From assembly GCF_959025735.1 (NCBI RefSeq), contig NZ_CAUFJQ010000040.1:1-15112 (forward strand): DNA of 15,112 bases, read 5' to 3'. The position numbers and the translations under genes were made by a program. Shown in pieces: positions 8,113-14,112 of the stretch. Each line of letters begins with the position of its first letter. The stretch's first letter is position 1. The notes under the pieces were generated by a model. It was not told the DNA's origin and searched no databases. It saw only the letters and a list, made by a program, of their open reading frames with translations. The DNA is from an uncultured Streptococcus sp. GTDB lineage: Bacteria > Bacillota > Bacilli > Lactobacillales > Streptococcaceae.

Positions 8113-9375
8113 ATGAAACTTTTGGTTGTTGGATCTGGCGGTCGTGAGCATGCGATTGCTAAGAAATTGTTGGAGTCTACAAACGTTGAGCAGGTTTTTG
8201 TGGCTCCTGGTAATGATGGGATGCGATTAGACGGTCTGGATTTGATCAATATCGGAATTTCCGAACATTCTAAGCTGATTGACTTCGCAAAAGTCAACGA
8301 TATTGCTTGGACCTTTATCGGTCCAGATGATGCCCTTGCGGCTGGTATCGTGGATGATTTCAATGCAGCTGGACTCAAAGCCTTTGGTCCGACAAAGGCT
8401 GCGGCTGAGCTTGAGTGGTCTAAGGATTTTGCTAAGGAAATCATGGTCAAGTACGACGTTCCGACAGCAGCCTATGGCACATTTTCAGATTTCGAGGAAG
8501 CTAAGGCCTACATCGAGGAAAAAGGCGCTCCAATCGTTATCAAGGCAGACGGCTTGGCCCTTGGGAAAGGTGTCGTCGTTGCTGAAACGGTTGAGCAAGC
8601 CGTCGAAGCTGCTCACGAGATGCTTTTGGACAATAAATTCGGTGATTCAGGTGCGCGTGTGGTCATCGAGGAATTCCTTGACGGAGAAGAGTTCTCTCTC
8701 TTTGCCTTTGTCAATGGGGACAAGTTCTACATCATGCCAACGGCTCAGGACCACAAACGTGCTTATGATGGCGACAAGGGTCCTAACACTGGTGGGATGG
8801 GGGCTTATGCGCCAGTTCCTCACTTGCCACAGAGCGTGGTTGACACAGCGGTTGACACCATTGTCAAGCCAGTCCTCGAAGGCATGATTAAAGAAGGTCG
8901 TCCTTACACTGGTGTCCTTTACGCGGGACTTATCTTGACAGCTGACGGTCCTAAAGTCATCGAGTTCAACTCTCGTTTTGGTGATCCTGAAACACAAATC
9001 ATCTTGCCTCGTTTGACATCTGACTTTGCACAAAACATCACTGACATTTTGGAAGGCAAAGAGCCAGCCATCACTTGGACGGACAAGGGTGTGACACTTG
9101 GTGTGGTTGTAGCCTCAAACGGCTACCCACTCGCTTATGAGAAGGGTGTCAAACTTCCAGCCAAGACAGAGGGTGACATCATCACTTACTATGCTGGTGC
9201 TAAATTCGCTGAAAATGGCCAAGACCTCCTCTCAAACGGAGGACGTGTCTACATGCTTGTCACAACAGCAGATACCGTCAAAGATGGCCAAAACATTATC
9301 TACCACGAACTCAACAAACAAAACACAGAAGGCCTCTTCTATCGAAATGATATCGGTAGCAAGGCGATAAAGTAG
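8113..9375 (+). CDS. purD: Phosphoribosylamine-glycine ligase (GAR synthetase)
   Basis: Step 2: ATP-dependent joining of glycine to 5-phosphoribosylamine, giving GAR. The 420-residue product has the usual length. It begins with KLLVVGSGGREHAIA, the phosphate-binding loop of the N-terminal domain. Next comes an ATP-grasp domain with KADGLALGKGVVVA and the GPNTGGMGAY segment, and the metal-binding EFNSRFGDPETQ motif near residue 280. The ATG is preceded by AAGAGG with a 6-nt spacer. It opens the second unit of the cluster after the minus-strand CHAP gene and has its own promoter. A 189-nt gap with a structured RNA element separates it from purE. Confidence 0.98.
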   Translation: MKLLVVGSGGREHAIAKKLLESTNVEQVFVAPGNDGMRLDGLDLINIGISEHSKLIDFAKVNDIAWTFIGPDDALAAGIVDDFNAAGLKAFGPTKAAAELEWSKDFAKEIMVKYDVPTAAYGTFSDFEEAKAYIEEKGAPIVIKADGLALGKGVVVAETVEQAVEAAHEMLLDNKFGDSGARVVIEEFLDGEEFSLFAFVNGDKFYIMPTAQDHKRAYDGDKGPNTGGMGAYAPVPHLPQSVVDTAVDTIVKPVLEGMIKEGRPYTGVLYAGLILTADGPKVIEFNSRFGDPETQIILPRLTSDFAQNITDILEGKEPAITWTDKGVTLGVVVASNGYPLAYEKGVKLPAKTEGDIITYYAGAKFAENGQDLLSNGGRVYMLVTTADTVKDGQNIIYHELNKQNTEGLFYRNDIGSKAIK

Positions 9376-9397
9376 AAGTACAAGAATAGCGCGACGA

Positions 9398-9542
9398 AGT
9401 CGCTAAACCCGATAATGGTCGCCGTGGTGAAAAGACCGGAACAGCATCTGTTCTGGTCGGGGGAAACTTTGAGACCTTAGACTCAAAGTTTAGGAATGAA
9501 ACCGAAGGTTTGCTTCCGTCCCCACCACCTAAGACCATTATC
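9398..9542 (+). ncRNA. Structured RNA leader element upstream of purE (copy 1)
   Basis: An element with several helices visible by eye: closing stem P0 9411-9420/9533-9542 (GATAATGGTC with GACCATTATC, 10 perfect pairs); an internal loop GCC/CTAA; P1 9424-9429/9523-9528; AAAA; an 11-bp hairpin 9434-9444/9448-9458 (one G-U pair); P2 9461-9464/9519-9522; P3 9465-9473/9482-9490 with 8-nt loop ACCTTAGA; linker TTTAGGAATGA; P4 9499-9503/9507-9511 with GAA triloop inside CCGAAGG. The first base overlaps a small upstream hairpin GCGAC-GAA-GTCGC (9391-9403). Each part has a counterpart upstream of purB at 13963-14092, often with compensatory changes. No U-run follows the closing stem (A-rich instead), so it is not an intrinsic terminator. 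The purE ribosome binding site (AAAGGA) lies 10-16 nt after it. Known class not recognised. Confidence 0.85.
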
Positions 9543-9564
9543 AAAAAAAGAAAAAGGATTAAAA

Positions 9565-10053
9565 ATGAAACCAGTAATTTCCATCATCATGGGCTCAAAA
9601 TCTGACTGGGCAACCATGCAAAAAGCTGCTGAAGTCCTCGATAACTTCGGTGTCGCTTACGAAAAGAAAGTTGTTTCCGCACACCGCACACCAGACCTCA
9701 TGTTCAAACACGCCGAAGAAGCACGTAGCCGTGGCATCAAGGTCATCATCGCGGGTGCGGGTGGCGCAGCTCACTTGCCAGGGATGGTCGCAGCTAAAAC
9801 GACCCTTCCGGTTATCGGCGTACCCGTTAAATCACGTGCCCTTAGCGGTGTAGATTCACTTTATTCCATCGTTCAGATGCCAGGTGGAGTGCCTGTCGCA
9901 ACTATGGCGATCGGTGAAGCAGGTGCGACTAACGCGGCCCTCTTTGCCCTCCGCCTTCTTTCGGTAGAGGACCAGGCTATTGCGACAGCGTTAGCGGATT
10001 TCGCAGAAGAACAAGGAAAAATCGCAGAGGAGTCTACAAATGAGCTCAACTAA
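9565..10053 (+). CDS. purE: N5-carboxyaminoimidazole ribonucleotide mutase
   Basis: Step 6b: moves the carboxyl group of N5-CAIR to carbon 4, giving CAIR. The product has 162 residues, typical of class I PurE. Visible motifs are MGSKSDWATM (carboxylate/phosphate binding), SAHRTPDLM and AGGAAHLPGMVAA, the catalytic-site segments of the octameric mutase. I chose ATG 9565 because MKPVISIIMGSKSD is the family's N-terminus and AAAGGA lies 7 nt upstream. An upstream in-frame ATG at 9496 would start inside the RNA element and add 23 unrelated residues. The partner purK overlaps by 14 nt, which fits coupled translation. Presence of PurK means this is the N5-CAIR mutase rather than a CO2-using class II enzyme. 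Confidence 0.97.
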   Translation: MKPVISIIMGSKSDWATMQKAAEVLDNFGVAYEKKVVSAHRTPDLMFKHAEEARSRGIKVIIAGAGGAAHLPGMVAAKTTLPVIGVPVKSRALSGVDSLYSIVQMPGGVPVATMAIGEAGATNAALFALRLLSVEDQAIATALADFAEEQGKIAEESTNELN

Positions 10054-11131
10054 AACCATTGGGATTATCGGTGGTGGCCAGCTCGGTCAGATGATGGCAA
10101 TCTCGGCTATCTACATGGGACACAAGGTTATCGCCTTGGATCCAGCAGCTGATTGCCCAGCCTCTCGTGTGGCGGAAATCATCGTGGCCCCTTACGACGA
10201 CGTGGACGCCCTTCGTCAGTTGGCAGATCGCTGTGATGTTCTCACTTATGAATTTGAAAATGTGGATGCTGATGGTTTGGATGCCGTTATCAAAGAAGGC
10301 CAGCTTCCTCAAGGGACCGACCTGCTTCGCATCTCCCAAAACCGGATCTTTGAGAAGGACTTCCTTTCCAACAAAGCACAAGTCACTGTGGCCCCTTACA
10401 AAGTCGTAACTTCTAGCAAAGACTTGGCAGATATCGACCTGTCGAAAAACTATGTCCTCAAGACGGCGACTGGTGGTTATGATGGCCATGGTCAGAAGGT
10501 CATTCGTTCGGAAACAGATTTGGAAGAAGCCTATGCGTTAGCTGATTCAGCAGACTGCGTTTTAGAAGAGTTCGTCAACTTTGACCTTGAAATTTCGGTC
10601 ATCGTGTCTGGAAATGGCAAGGACGTGACGGTTTTCCCCGTTCAGGAAAATATCCACCGCAACAACATTCTTTCAAAAACCATTGTGCCTGCTCGCATTT
10701 CAGAAAGTCTAGCTGAAAAAGCTAAAGCCATGGCAGTGCGAATCGCTGAACAACTCAACTTGTCTGGAACGCTTTGCGTAGAAATGTTTGCGACAGCAGA
10801 TGACATCATTGTCAACGAAATTGCGCCACGTCCACACAATTCAGGGCACTACTCAATCGAAGCCTGCGATTTTTCACAGTTTGACACGCACATCTTGGGC
10901 GTTCTCGGAGCACCACTCCCAGCAATCAGCCTTCATGCACCTGCTGTCATGCTCAATGTACTCGGCCAACACGTCGAAGCTGCTGAAACATATGTGACAG
11001 AAAATCCAAGCGCTCACCTCCACTTATATGGTAAACTAGAAGCAAAGCACAATCGCAAGATGGGACATGTGACTTTGTTTAGTGATGAACCAGATAAGGT
11101 TGAAGAGTTTGGAAAAGGGATTGATTTTTAA
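10040..11131 (+). CDS. purK: N5-carboxyaminoimidazole ribonucleotide synthase
   Basis: Step 6a: ATP- and bicarbonate-dependent carboxylation of AIR to N5-CAIR, which PurE then rearranges. The 363-residue product has the usual length. It is an ATP-grasp enzyme: IGIIGGGQLGQMMAISA at the N-terminus, DVLTYEFENVD, NYVLKTATGGYDGHGQ in the ATP-binding region, and NEIAPRPHNSGHYSIEAC near residue 260-275. The ATG lies inside the end of purE, with AGAGGAG 7 nt upstream. The last bases of the gene (11110-11131, ending KGIDF-stop) recur at 11472-11492 beyond the next small gene, evidence of a rearrangement just downstream. Confidence 0.97.
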   Translation: MSSTKTIGIIGGGQLGQMMAISAIYMGHKVIALDPAADCPASRVAEIIVAPYDDVDALRQLADRCDVLTYEFENVDADGLDAVIKEGQLPQGTDLLRISQNRIFEKDFLSNKAQVTVAPYKVVTSSKDLADIDLSKNYVLKTATGGYDGHGQKVIRSETDLEEAYALADSADCVLEEFVNFDLEISVIVSGNGKDVTVFPVQENIHRNNILSKTIVPARISESLAEKAKAMAVRIAEQLNLSGTLCVEMFATADDIIVNEIAPRPHNSGHYSIEACDFSQFDTHILGVLGAPLPAISLHAPAVMLNVLGQHVEAAETYVTENPSAHLHLYGKLEAKHNRKMGHVTLFSDEPDKVEEFGKGIDF

Positions 11132-11132
11132 A

Positions 11133-11396
11133 ATGACAGAAGAATTTGATGAATTGATAGATGATGAAATAACGACCGTAACACTGACTTATACGGACGA
11201 TTTGATTGTTCCAGAGATTGCGGATAGAGAGGGGATTCATATTTTAGAAAGAGCTGGCAATCAGCTAGTCTTAGAATATTCTTGTTCCGTGAAGGAAGTT
11301 AAGGATTATCTGAGTAGTTACGGCCTACCTAGACAACCTGAGAGAATTTCATTTGAATTTTCTATACATGAAGACTCAGAAAATGATAATCTTTAA
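11133..11396 (+). CDS. Small acidic hypothetical protein
   Basis: An 87-residue protein, strongly acidic (start MTEEFDELIDDEITT, end HEDSENDNL), with no signal peptide, membrane segment or motif that I recognise. The ATG is one base after the purK stop. The only purine-rich site (GGAAAAGGGA inside the purK end) is 13 nt away, rather distant, so coupling to purK termination may help. It lies inside the rearranged segment between the two purK-tail repeats. It is probably a real gene, since it has an intact frame of sensible composition right after purK, but no function can be assigned. Confidence 0.65.
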   Translation: MTEEFDELIDDEITTVTLTYTDDLIVPEIADREGIHILERAGNQLVLEYSCSVKEVKDYLSSYGLPRQPERISFEFSIHEDSENDNL

Positions 11397-11416
11397 AGCT
11401 AAATGGAGACCAGTTT

Positions 11417-11464
11417 ATGATTCAAATTATTGTCAACGCATTGTTAAACAAGAGAAGCAGATAA
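11417..11464 (+). pseudogene. Truncated remnant of the 75-codon gene found at 12452
   Basis: From ATG 11417 the frame reads MIQIIVNALLNKRSR and stops at 11462-11464. The intact gene at 12452 begins MIQLIVNAFVEKDKTG. Over the first 36 nt, 27 bases are identical, and similarity resumes after a small gap at AGAAGCAG versus AGGAGCAG, then ends abruptly. A GGAG lies about 10 nt upstream, like the GGAGG of the full copy. This is the broken first copy of a duplicated gene, cut where the purK-tail repeat begins. Confidence 0.7.
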
Positions 11465-11471
11465 CTACTGC

Positions 11472-11492
11472 TGGAAAGGGATTGATTTTTAA
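11472..11492 (+). repeat. Second copy of the purK 3' end
   Basis: This stretch repeats the last bases of purK (11110-11131) with one A deleted; the exact shared core is GGGATTGATTTTTAA. Read in frame with its own TAA it gives a degenerate purK C-terminus, DNYCWKGIDF-stop, compared with DKVEEFGKGIDF-stop in purK. It directly abuts the GTG start of the next gene, just as the true purK end abuts the 87-codon gene. Confidence 0.85.
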
Positions 11493-12443
11493 GTGAAAAT
11501 AGCGATTCTAGGACTTGGAGTCATCGGGACCACTTATGCCTATGCCTTTCAAAAAGCAGGCCATCAAGTGGAACACATACTGAGAGACAGTAAGAAAGGC
11601 ACGGCTCCGAAGGAGTTGTCGGTTGATCTACTAGATGGTCGCTATCATTCCAAAGGTGAAAACAAACACGACACCTATGAGGTTCATGTGGCGGAAGCTG
11701 ATTCGGAATATGATTTTATTTTTCTGAGTGTGCGTCATGGTTTTGTCAAAGAAGCTGTGGAGACCTTGCGAAAAAATAATATCAAAGGCACCCTTGTTTT
11801 CTTCTGTAATTTCTGGGATACTCGAGAAGAGGTCCAAGAGTGGGCAGGAGATTACGATTATATTCTGGCCTTTCCGACAGCGGGTGGTCACATGCAGGAG
11901 GACCATTTGGATGGTGTCTTGTTTGACCATTTAATGCTAGAAGATGAACACAAAGCACACATTTCTAACTATGCTGATCTGACAACTTTGCTGACTTCTG
12001 CAGATTTGAAGTGGGAAGTGCCTCATGATATGGTCGAGTGGATTTGGATTCACATGGCGATTAATGCGGGTGTCACTTCGACGGCTGCTCGCTCAGGAAA
12101 TCTGGAAAATCCAGAAGAATTGGCTTTGAACTTGATGAATAGTTCTTCAGAATTATCATTAGCCATCAAGGCCATTCGAGAAGCCTTGAAAGTTGTAGAA
12201 GCGCGTGGAGTGAATTTGAAGCTTTACAAGGCAGAACTCTTACCCTACAAAATTCCGGCTTGGATAGCCGGCAAAGCCATGAAAGTTATGTTTGCGAAAA
12301 ATGAGCTAACCCGAAAAATCATGACCTTACACAATGATAAACAGGACATCTTCTATTGTTGTCAAAGTGTTTATCAGACTGGTCAGGAATTAGGTGTCAA
12401 GATGCCTATTCTGGAAGCAAATATGAAGGGCATTTCGATTTAG
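11493..12443 (+). CDS. Ketopantoate reductase (ApbA/PanE)-like NAD(P)-binding protein, divergent active site
   Basis: A 316-residue protein with an N-terminal Rossmann fold (MKIAILGLGVIGTTYAYAF, GxGxxG nucleotide loop) and a helical C-terminal half, the layout of ApbA/PanE 2-dehydropantoate reductases. The region that normally has the catalytic Lys four residues before a conserved Asn reads WIWIHMAINAGVTST. The Asn is kept (N191), but the Lys position is His187, and the second conserved Asn is also missing. It may therefore act on another substrate or not be a reductase. The GTG start follows directly on the purK-tail repeat; a purine-rich site GGAAAGGGA lies about 13 nt upstream. The stop is 8 nt before the 75-codon gene, whose ribosome binding site overlaps it. 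It has no clear purine role. Confidence 0.75.
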   Translation: MKIAILGLGVIGTTYAYAFQKAGHQVEHILRDSKKGTAPKELSVDLLDGRYHSKGENKHDTYEVHVAEADSEYDFIFLSVRHGFVKEAVETLRKNNIKGTLVFFCNFWDTREEVQEWAGDYDYILAFPTAGGHMQEDHLDGVLFDHLMLEDEHKAHISNYADLTTLLTSADLKWEVPHDMVEWIWIHMAINAGVTSTAARSGNLENPEELALNLMNSSSELSLAIKAIREALKVVEARGVNLKLYKAELLPYKIPAWIAGKAMKVMFAKNELTRKIMTLHNDKQDIFYCCQSVYQTGQELGVKMPILEANMKGISI

Positions 12444-12451
12444 GAGGTTTT

Positions 12452-12679
12452 ATGATTCAACTCATTGTCAATGCTTTCGTTGAGAAGGACAAGACAGGAG
12501 CAGTCGTCGAAGTCTTGTATGTTAGTAGCGATCACGAAAAAGTGAAAGCTAAGTATGAAGAGCTGACTGCTCAATATCCTGAAAACTATTTAGCTATCTA
12601 TGATGTCCCACTGGATACGGATTTGAATACACTCGATCACTATCCATCTGTATGGATCGGGAAAGAAGAATTTGAATAG
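12452..12679 (+). CDS. Small hypothetical protein (MIQLIVNAF family)
   Basis: A 75-residue protein starting MIQLIVNAFVEKD. The pattern suggests a compact alternating beta/alpha fold (a strand LIVNAFV, a strand VVEVLYVSS, a helix from DHEKVKAKYEELTAQ, a strand YLAIYDVP), with a WIGKEEF end. I do not recognise a named domain. ATG 12452 has an ideal TAGGAGG site 5-7 nt upstream that includes the previous gene's stop. An in-frame upstream start at 12356 lies inside the previous gene and lacks support. A broken paralogue of its 5' end is at 11417. Its stop (12677-12679) overlaps the ribosome binding site of the next gene, so it is probably co-transcribed on both sides. Confidence 0.75.
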   Translation: MIQLIVNAFVEKDKTGAVVEVLYVSSDHEKVKAKYEELTAQYPENYLAIYDVPLDTDLNTLDHYPSVWIGKEEFE

Positions 12680-12692
12680 GAGAACTTAGTAT

Positions 12693-13949
12693 ATGGGGAT
12701 ATTTGGTTTTGGGAAGCCTAAAGATGAAGTTCTAGAAAATAAAATTCAAAAATTAAACCAAGAAATAGAATTAAAGAAAAAGAGTTTAGATGAATTAAGA
12801 TTACAAATACAAACTGCTAAGGAAATATATTCTTTAAACGAAGAATTAGCAAATAAACAGAGTGAGCTTGATCGTTTAAATTATGAAATTTCTTTAGCAA
12901 ATGATGACTTAGGTTTACAAGAATTTGGCTTTTTTAATCGACAATATAAATTTACTGATTCACTTCAATACAAAGAAGCTTTAGAAAATCTTAGACTTAG
13001 GGAAAAAGAACTTGTTAAAAATGATAATGCTGCAAAAATTATTTGGACATACACTTTTAACAATAGTGAAAAAAAGGGTCGTGCGATTCAAAATAAATTA
13101 AAAAAGGTAGCAATTCGAGGTTTTAATGGGGAAGCAGATGCCTTACTAGTAAAAGCAACGCCTGCTAATGTTGAAAATAAGAAGACGGCTCTTATACGAT
13201 CGTTTGATCAGTTGAACAAAATTTATGCTAGTAATGGTGTAGAGATTAGTCCAGAATATTTACAACTGAAACTGCTTGAATTTCAATTGGCTGTTGAGTA
13301 CGAGCTTCAGAAGCAAGAAGAAAAAGAGTTGCTTCGTGAACAACGGGAAAAGGAACGAGAAGATAAAAAACTTCAAGCTGAGATTAAAGCGAAACGAAAG
13401 CAATTGGAAAAGGATAGAGATCACTTTAAAAATATGGTTGCCAAGGTAACAGAGTTGCTAAAAGAAGCAAAAAATGATGAAGTAGATGAACTCAGACGCC
13501 AATTGACTGAATATCAAGATAAACTATCCGAATTAGATGAAATTGAAGAAGACATTGATTACCGAGAAGGCCATGCAACAGCAGGATATGTGTATGTGAT
13601 ATCTAACATAGGATCTTTTGGTGAAGATGTATATAAAATTGGAGTAACTCGCCGTTTAGAGCCGTTAGAACGAATCAGGGAGTTGAGCAGTGCATCTGTA
13701 CCATTTCAATTTGATGTCCATGCTTTGATATTTAGTGAGGAAGCATTTGCACTGGAAACAGAATTACACAATCAACTTGCTAATTATAAAGTAAACAAGG
13801 TGAATGGACGAAAAGAGTATTTTAAGGTTCCCTTTGATAAAATTAAAAGTATTTTAGCATCCCATAAAGAATTAACGGTGGAGCTGAATGAAAATGCTGA
13901 AGCATTTGAATACAGGCAAACCAAAGCTATTGAAGATAAACAGTTATAA
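12693..13949 (+). CDS. Coiled-coil protein with C-terminal GIY-YIG/T5orf172-type nuclease domain (DUF4041-like)
   Basis: A 418-residue protein. It begins with a short MGIFGFGKPKDE segment, then a coiled coil (about 13-75), a middle DUF4041-like domain (about 80-200), a long, highly charged coiled coil (about 205-285, rich in KEREDKK-type sequence), and a C-terminal GIY-YIG-superfamily domain (about 296-385). Landmarks are the GIY-like G298-YVY, YKIG at 314-317, Arg320, a Glu in ALETELH (355/357), and GRKEYFKV. Proteins of this layout are common on phages and other mobile elements; nuclease activity is inferred. The gene is visibly more AT-rich than its neighbours and uses many AAA, TTA and ATA codons, suggesting acquisition. 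The ATG has TAGGAGA about 9-10 nt upstream, overlapping the previous stop. No function in purine synthesis is expected. Confidence 0.82.
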   Translation: MGIFGFGKPKDEVLENKIQKLNQEIELKKKSLDELRLQIQTAKEIYSLNEELANKQSELDRLNYEISLANDDLGLQEFGFFNRQYKFTDSLQYKEALENLRLREKELVKNDNAAKIIWTYTFNNSEKKGRAIQNKLKKVAIRGFNGEADALLVKATPANVENKKTALIRSFDQLNKIYASNGVEISPEYLQLKLLEFQLAVEYELQKQEEKELLREQREKEREDKKLQAEIKAKRKQLEKDRDHFKNMVAKVTELLKEAKNDEVDELRRQLTEYQDKLSELDEIEEDIDYREGHATAGYVYVISNIGSFGEDVYKIGVTRRLEPLERIRELSSASVPFQFDVHALIFSEEAFALETELHNQLANYKVNKVNGRKEYFKVPFDKIKSILASHKELTVELNENAEAFEYRQTKAIEDKQL

Positions 13950-13962
13950 CAAAATGATTTTT

Positions 13963-14092
13963 AGTCGTTAAACGGATGTTTCACGCCGTGGGGAAAGCGT
14001 GAGCGACGGAGATCTTGAGACTCTAGGCTCAAGATTTAGTCATGAGATTCCGAAGGAAGCTGCTGACGTCCGCCCCACTTAAGTGAAACATC
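13963..14092 (+). ncRNA. Structured RNA leader element upstream of purB (copy 2)
   Basis: This copy has the same layout as the element before purE. It opens AGTCGTTAAAC; closing stem P0 13975-13984/14083-14092 (GATGTTTCAC with GTGAAACATC, 10 perfect pairs); an internal loop GCC/TTAA; P1 13988-13993/14073-14078 (GTGGGG with CCCCAC); AAA; a minimal GC-GTGA-GC hairpin 13997-14004 where copy 1 has an 11-bp hairpin; P2 14007-14010/14069-14072 (CGGA with TCCG); P3 14012-14019/14028-14035 with 8-nt loop ACTCTAGG; linker TTTAGTCATGA; P4 14048-14051/14055-14058 around CCGAAGG. The P2 3' strand directly abuts the P1 3' strand in both copies. The AAAGAAAGGA ribosome binding site of purB begins a few bases after the closing stem. 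No terminator U-run follows. Confidence 0.85.
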
Positions 14093-14112
14093 AAAAGAAA
14101 GGAAAATTAAAC

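Noticed and set aside
9411..9550. The inter-purD/purE structure as an intrinsic terminator
   Set aside because: The closing stem is followed by an A-rich run, not U residues on the transcript, and the loop encloses more than 100 nt of further structure.
9496..9564. An upstream in-frame ATG that would extend PurE by 23 residues
   Set aside because: It lies inside the structured RNA element, lacks a ribosome binding site and adds residues foreign to the PurE family. ATG 9565 has AAAGGA and the standard N-terminus.
11605..11615. A third CCGAAGG hairpin (CTCC-GAA-GGAG)
   Set aside because: It sits within the coding frame of the ApbA-like gene, with none of the other conserved parts of the purE/purB element nearby.
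12356..12451. An extended start for the MIQLIVNA protein
   Set aside because: The extension overlaps the end of the ApbA-like gene out of frame and lacks a ribosome binding site, whereas ATG 12452 has an ideal GGAGG.
14048..14068. Resemblance of copy 2 (CCGAAGGAAGCTGC) to the SRP RNA domain IV loop
   Set aside because: Copy 1 has the same fold but reads CCGAAGGTTTGC there, and the overall multi-stem layout is not that of 4.5S/6S SRP RNA. The similarity is local and due to chance.
9398..14092. The two RNA elements as a BOX/RUP-type dispersed repeat or an insertion sequence with terminal inverted repeats
   Set aside because: The 10-bp ends are self-complementary within each copy but differ between copies, which terminal repeats of one mobile family should not. 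The sequence does not resemble the BOX modules I remember.
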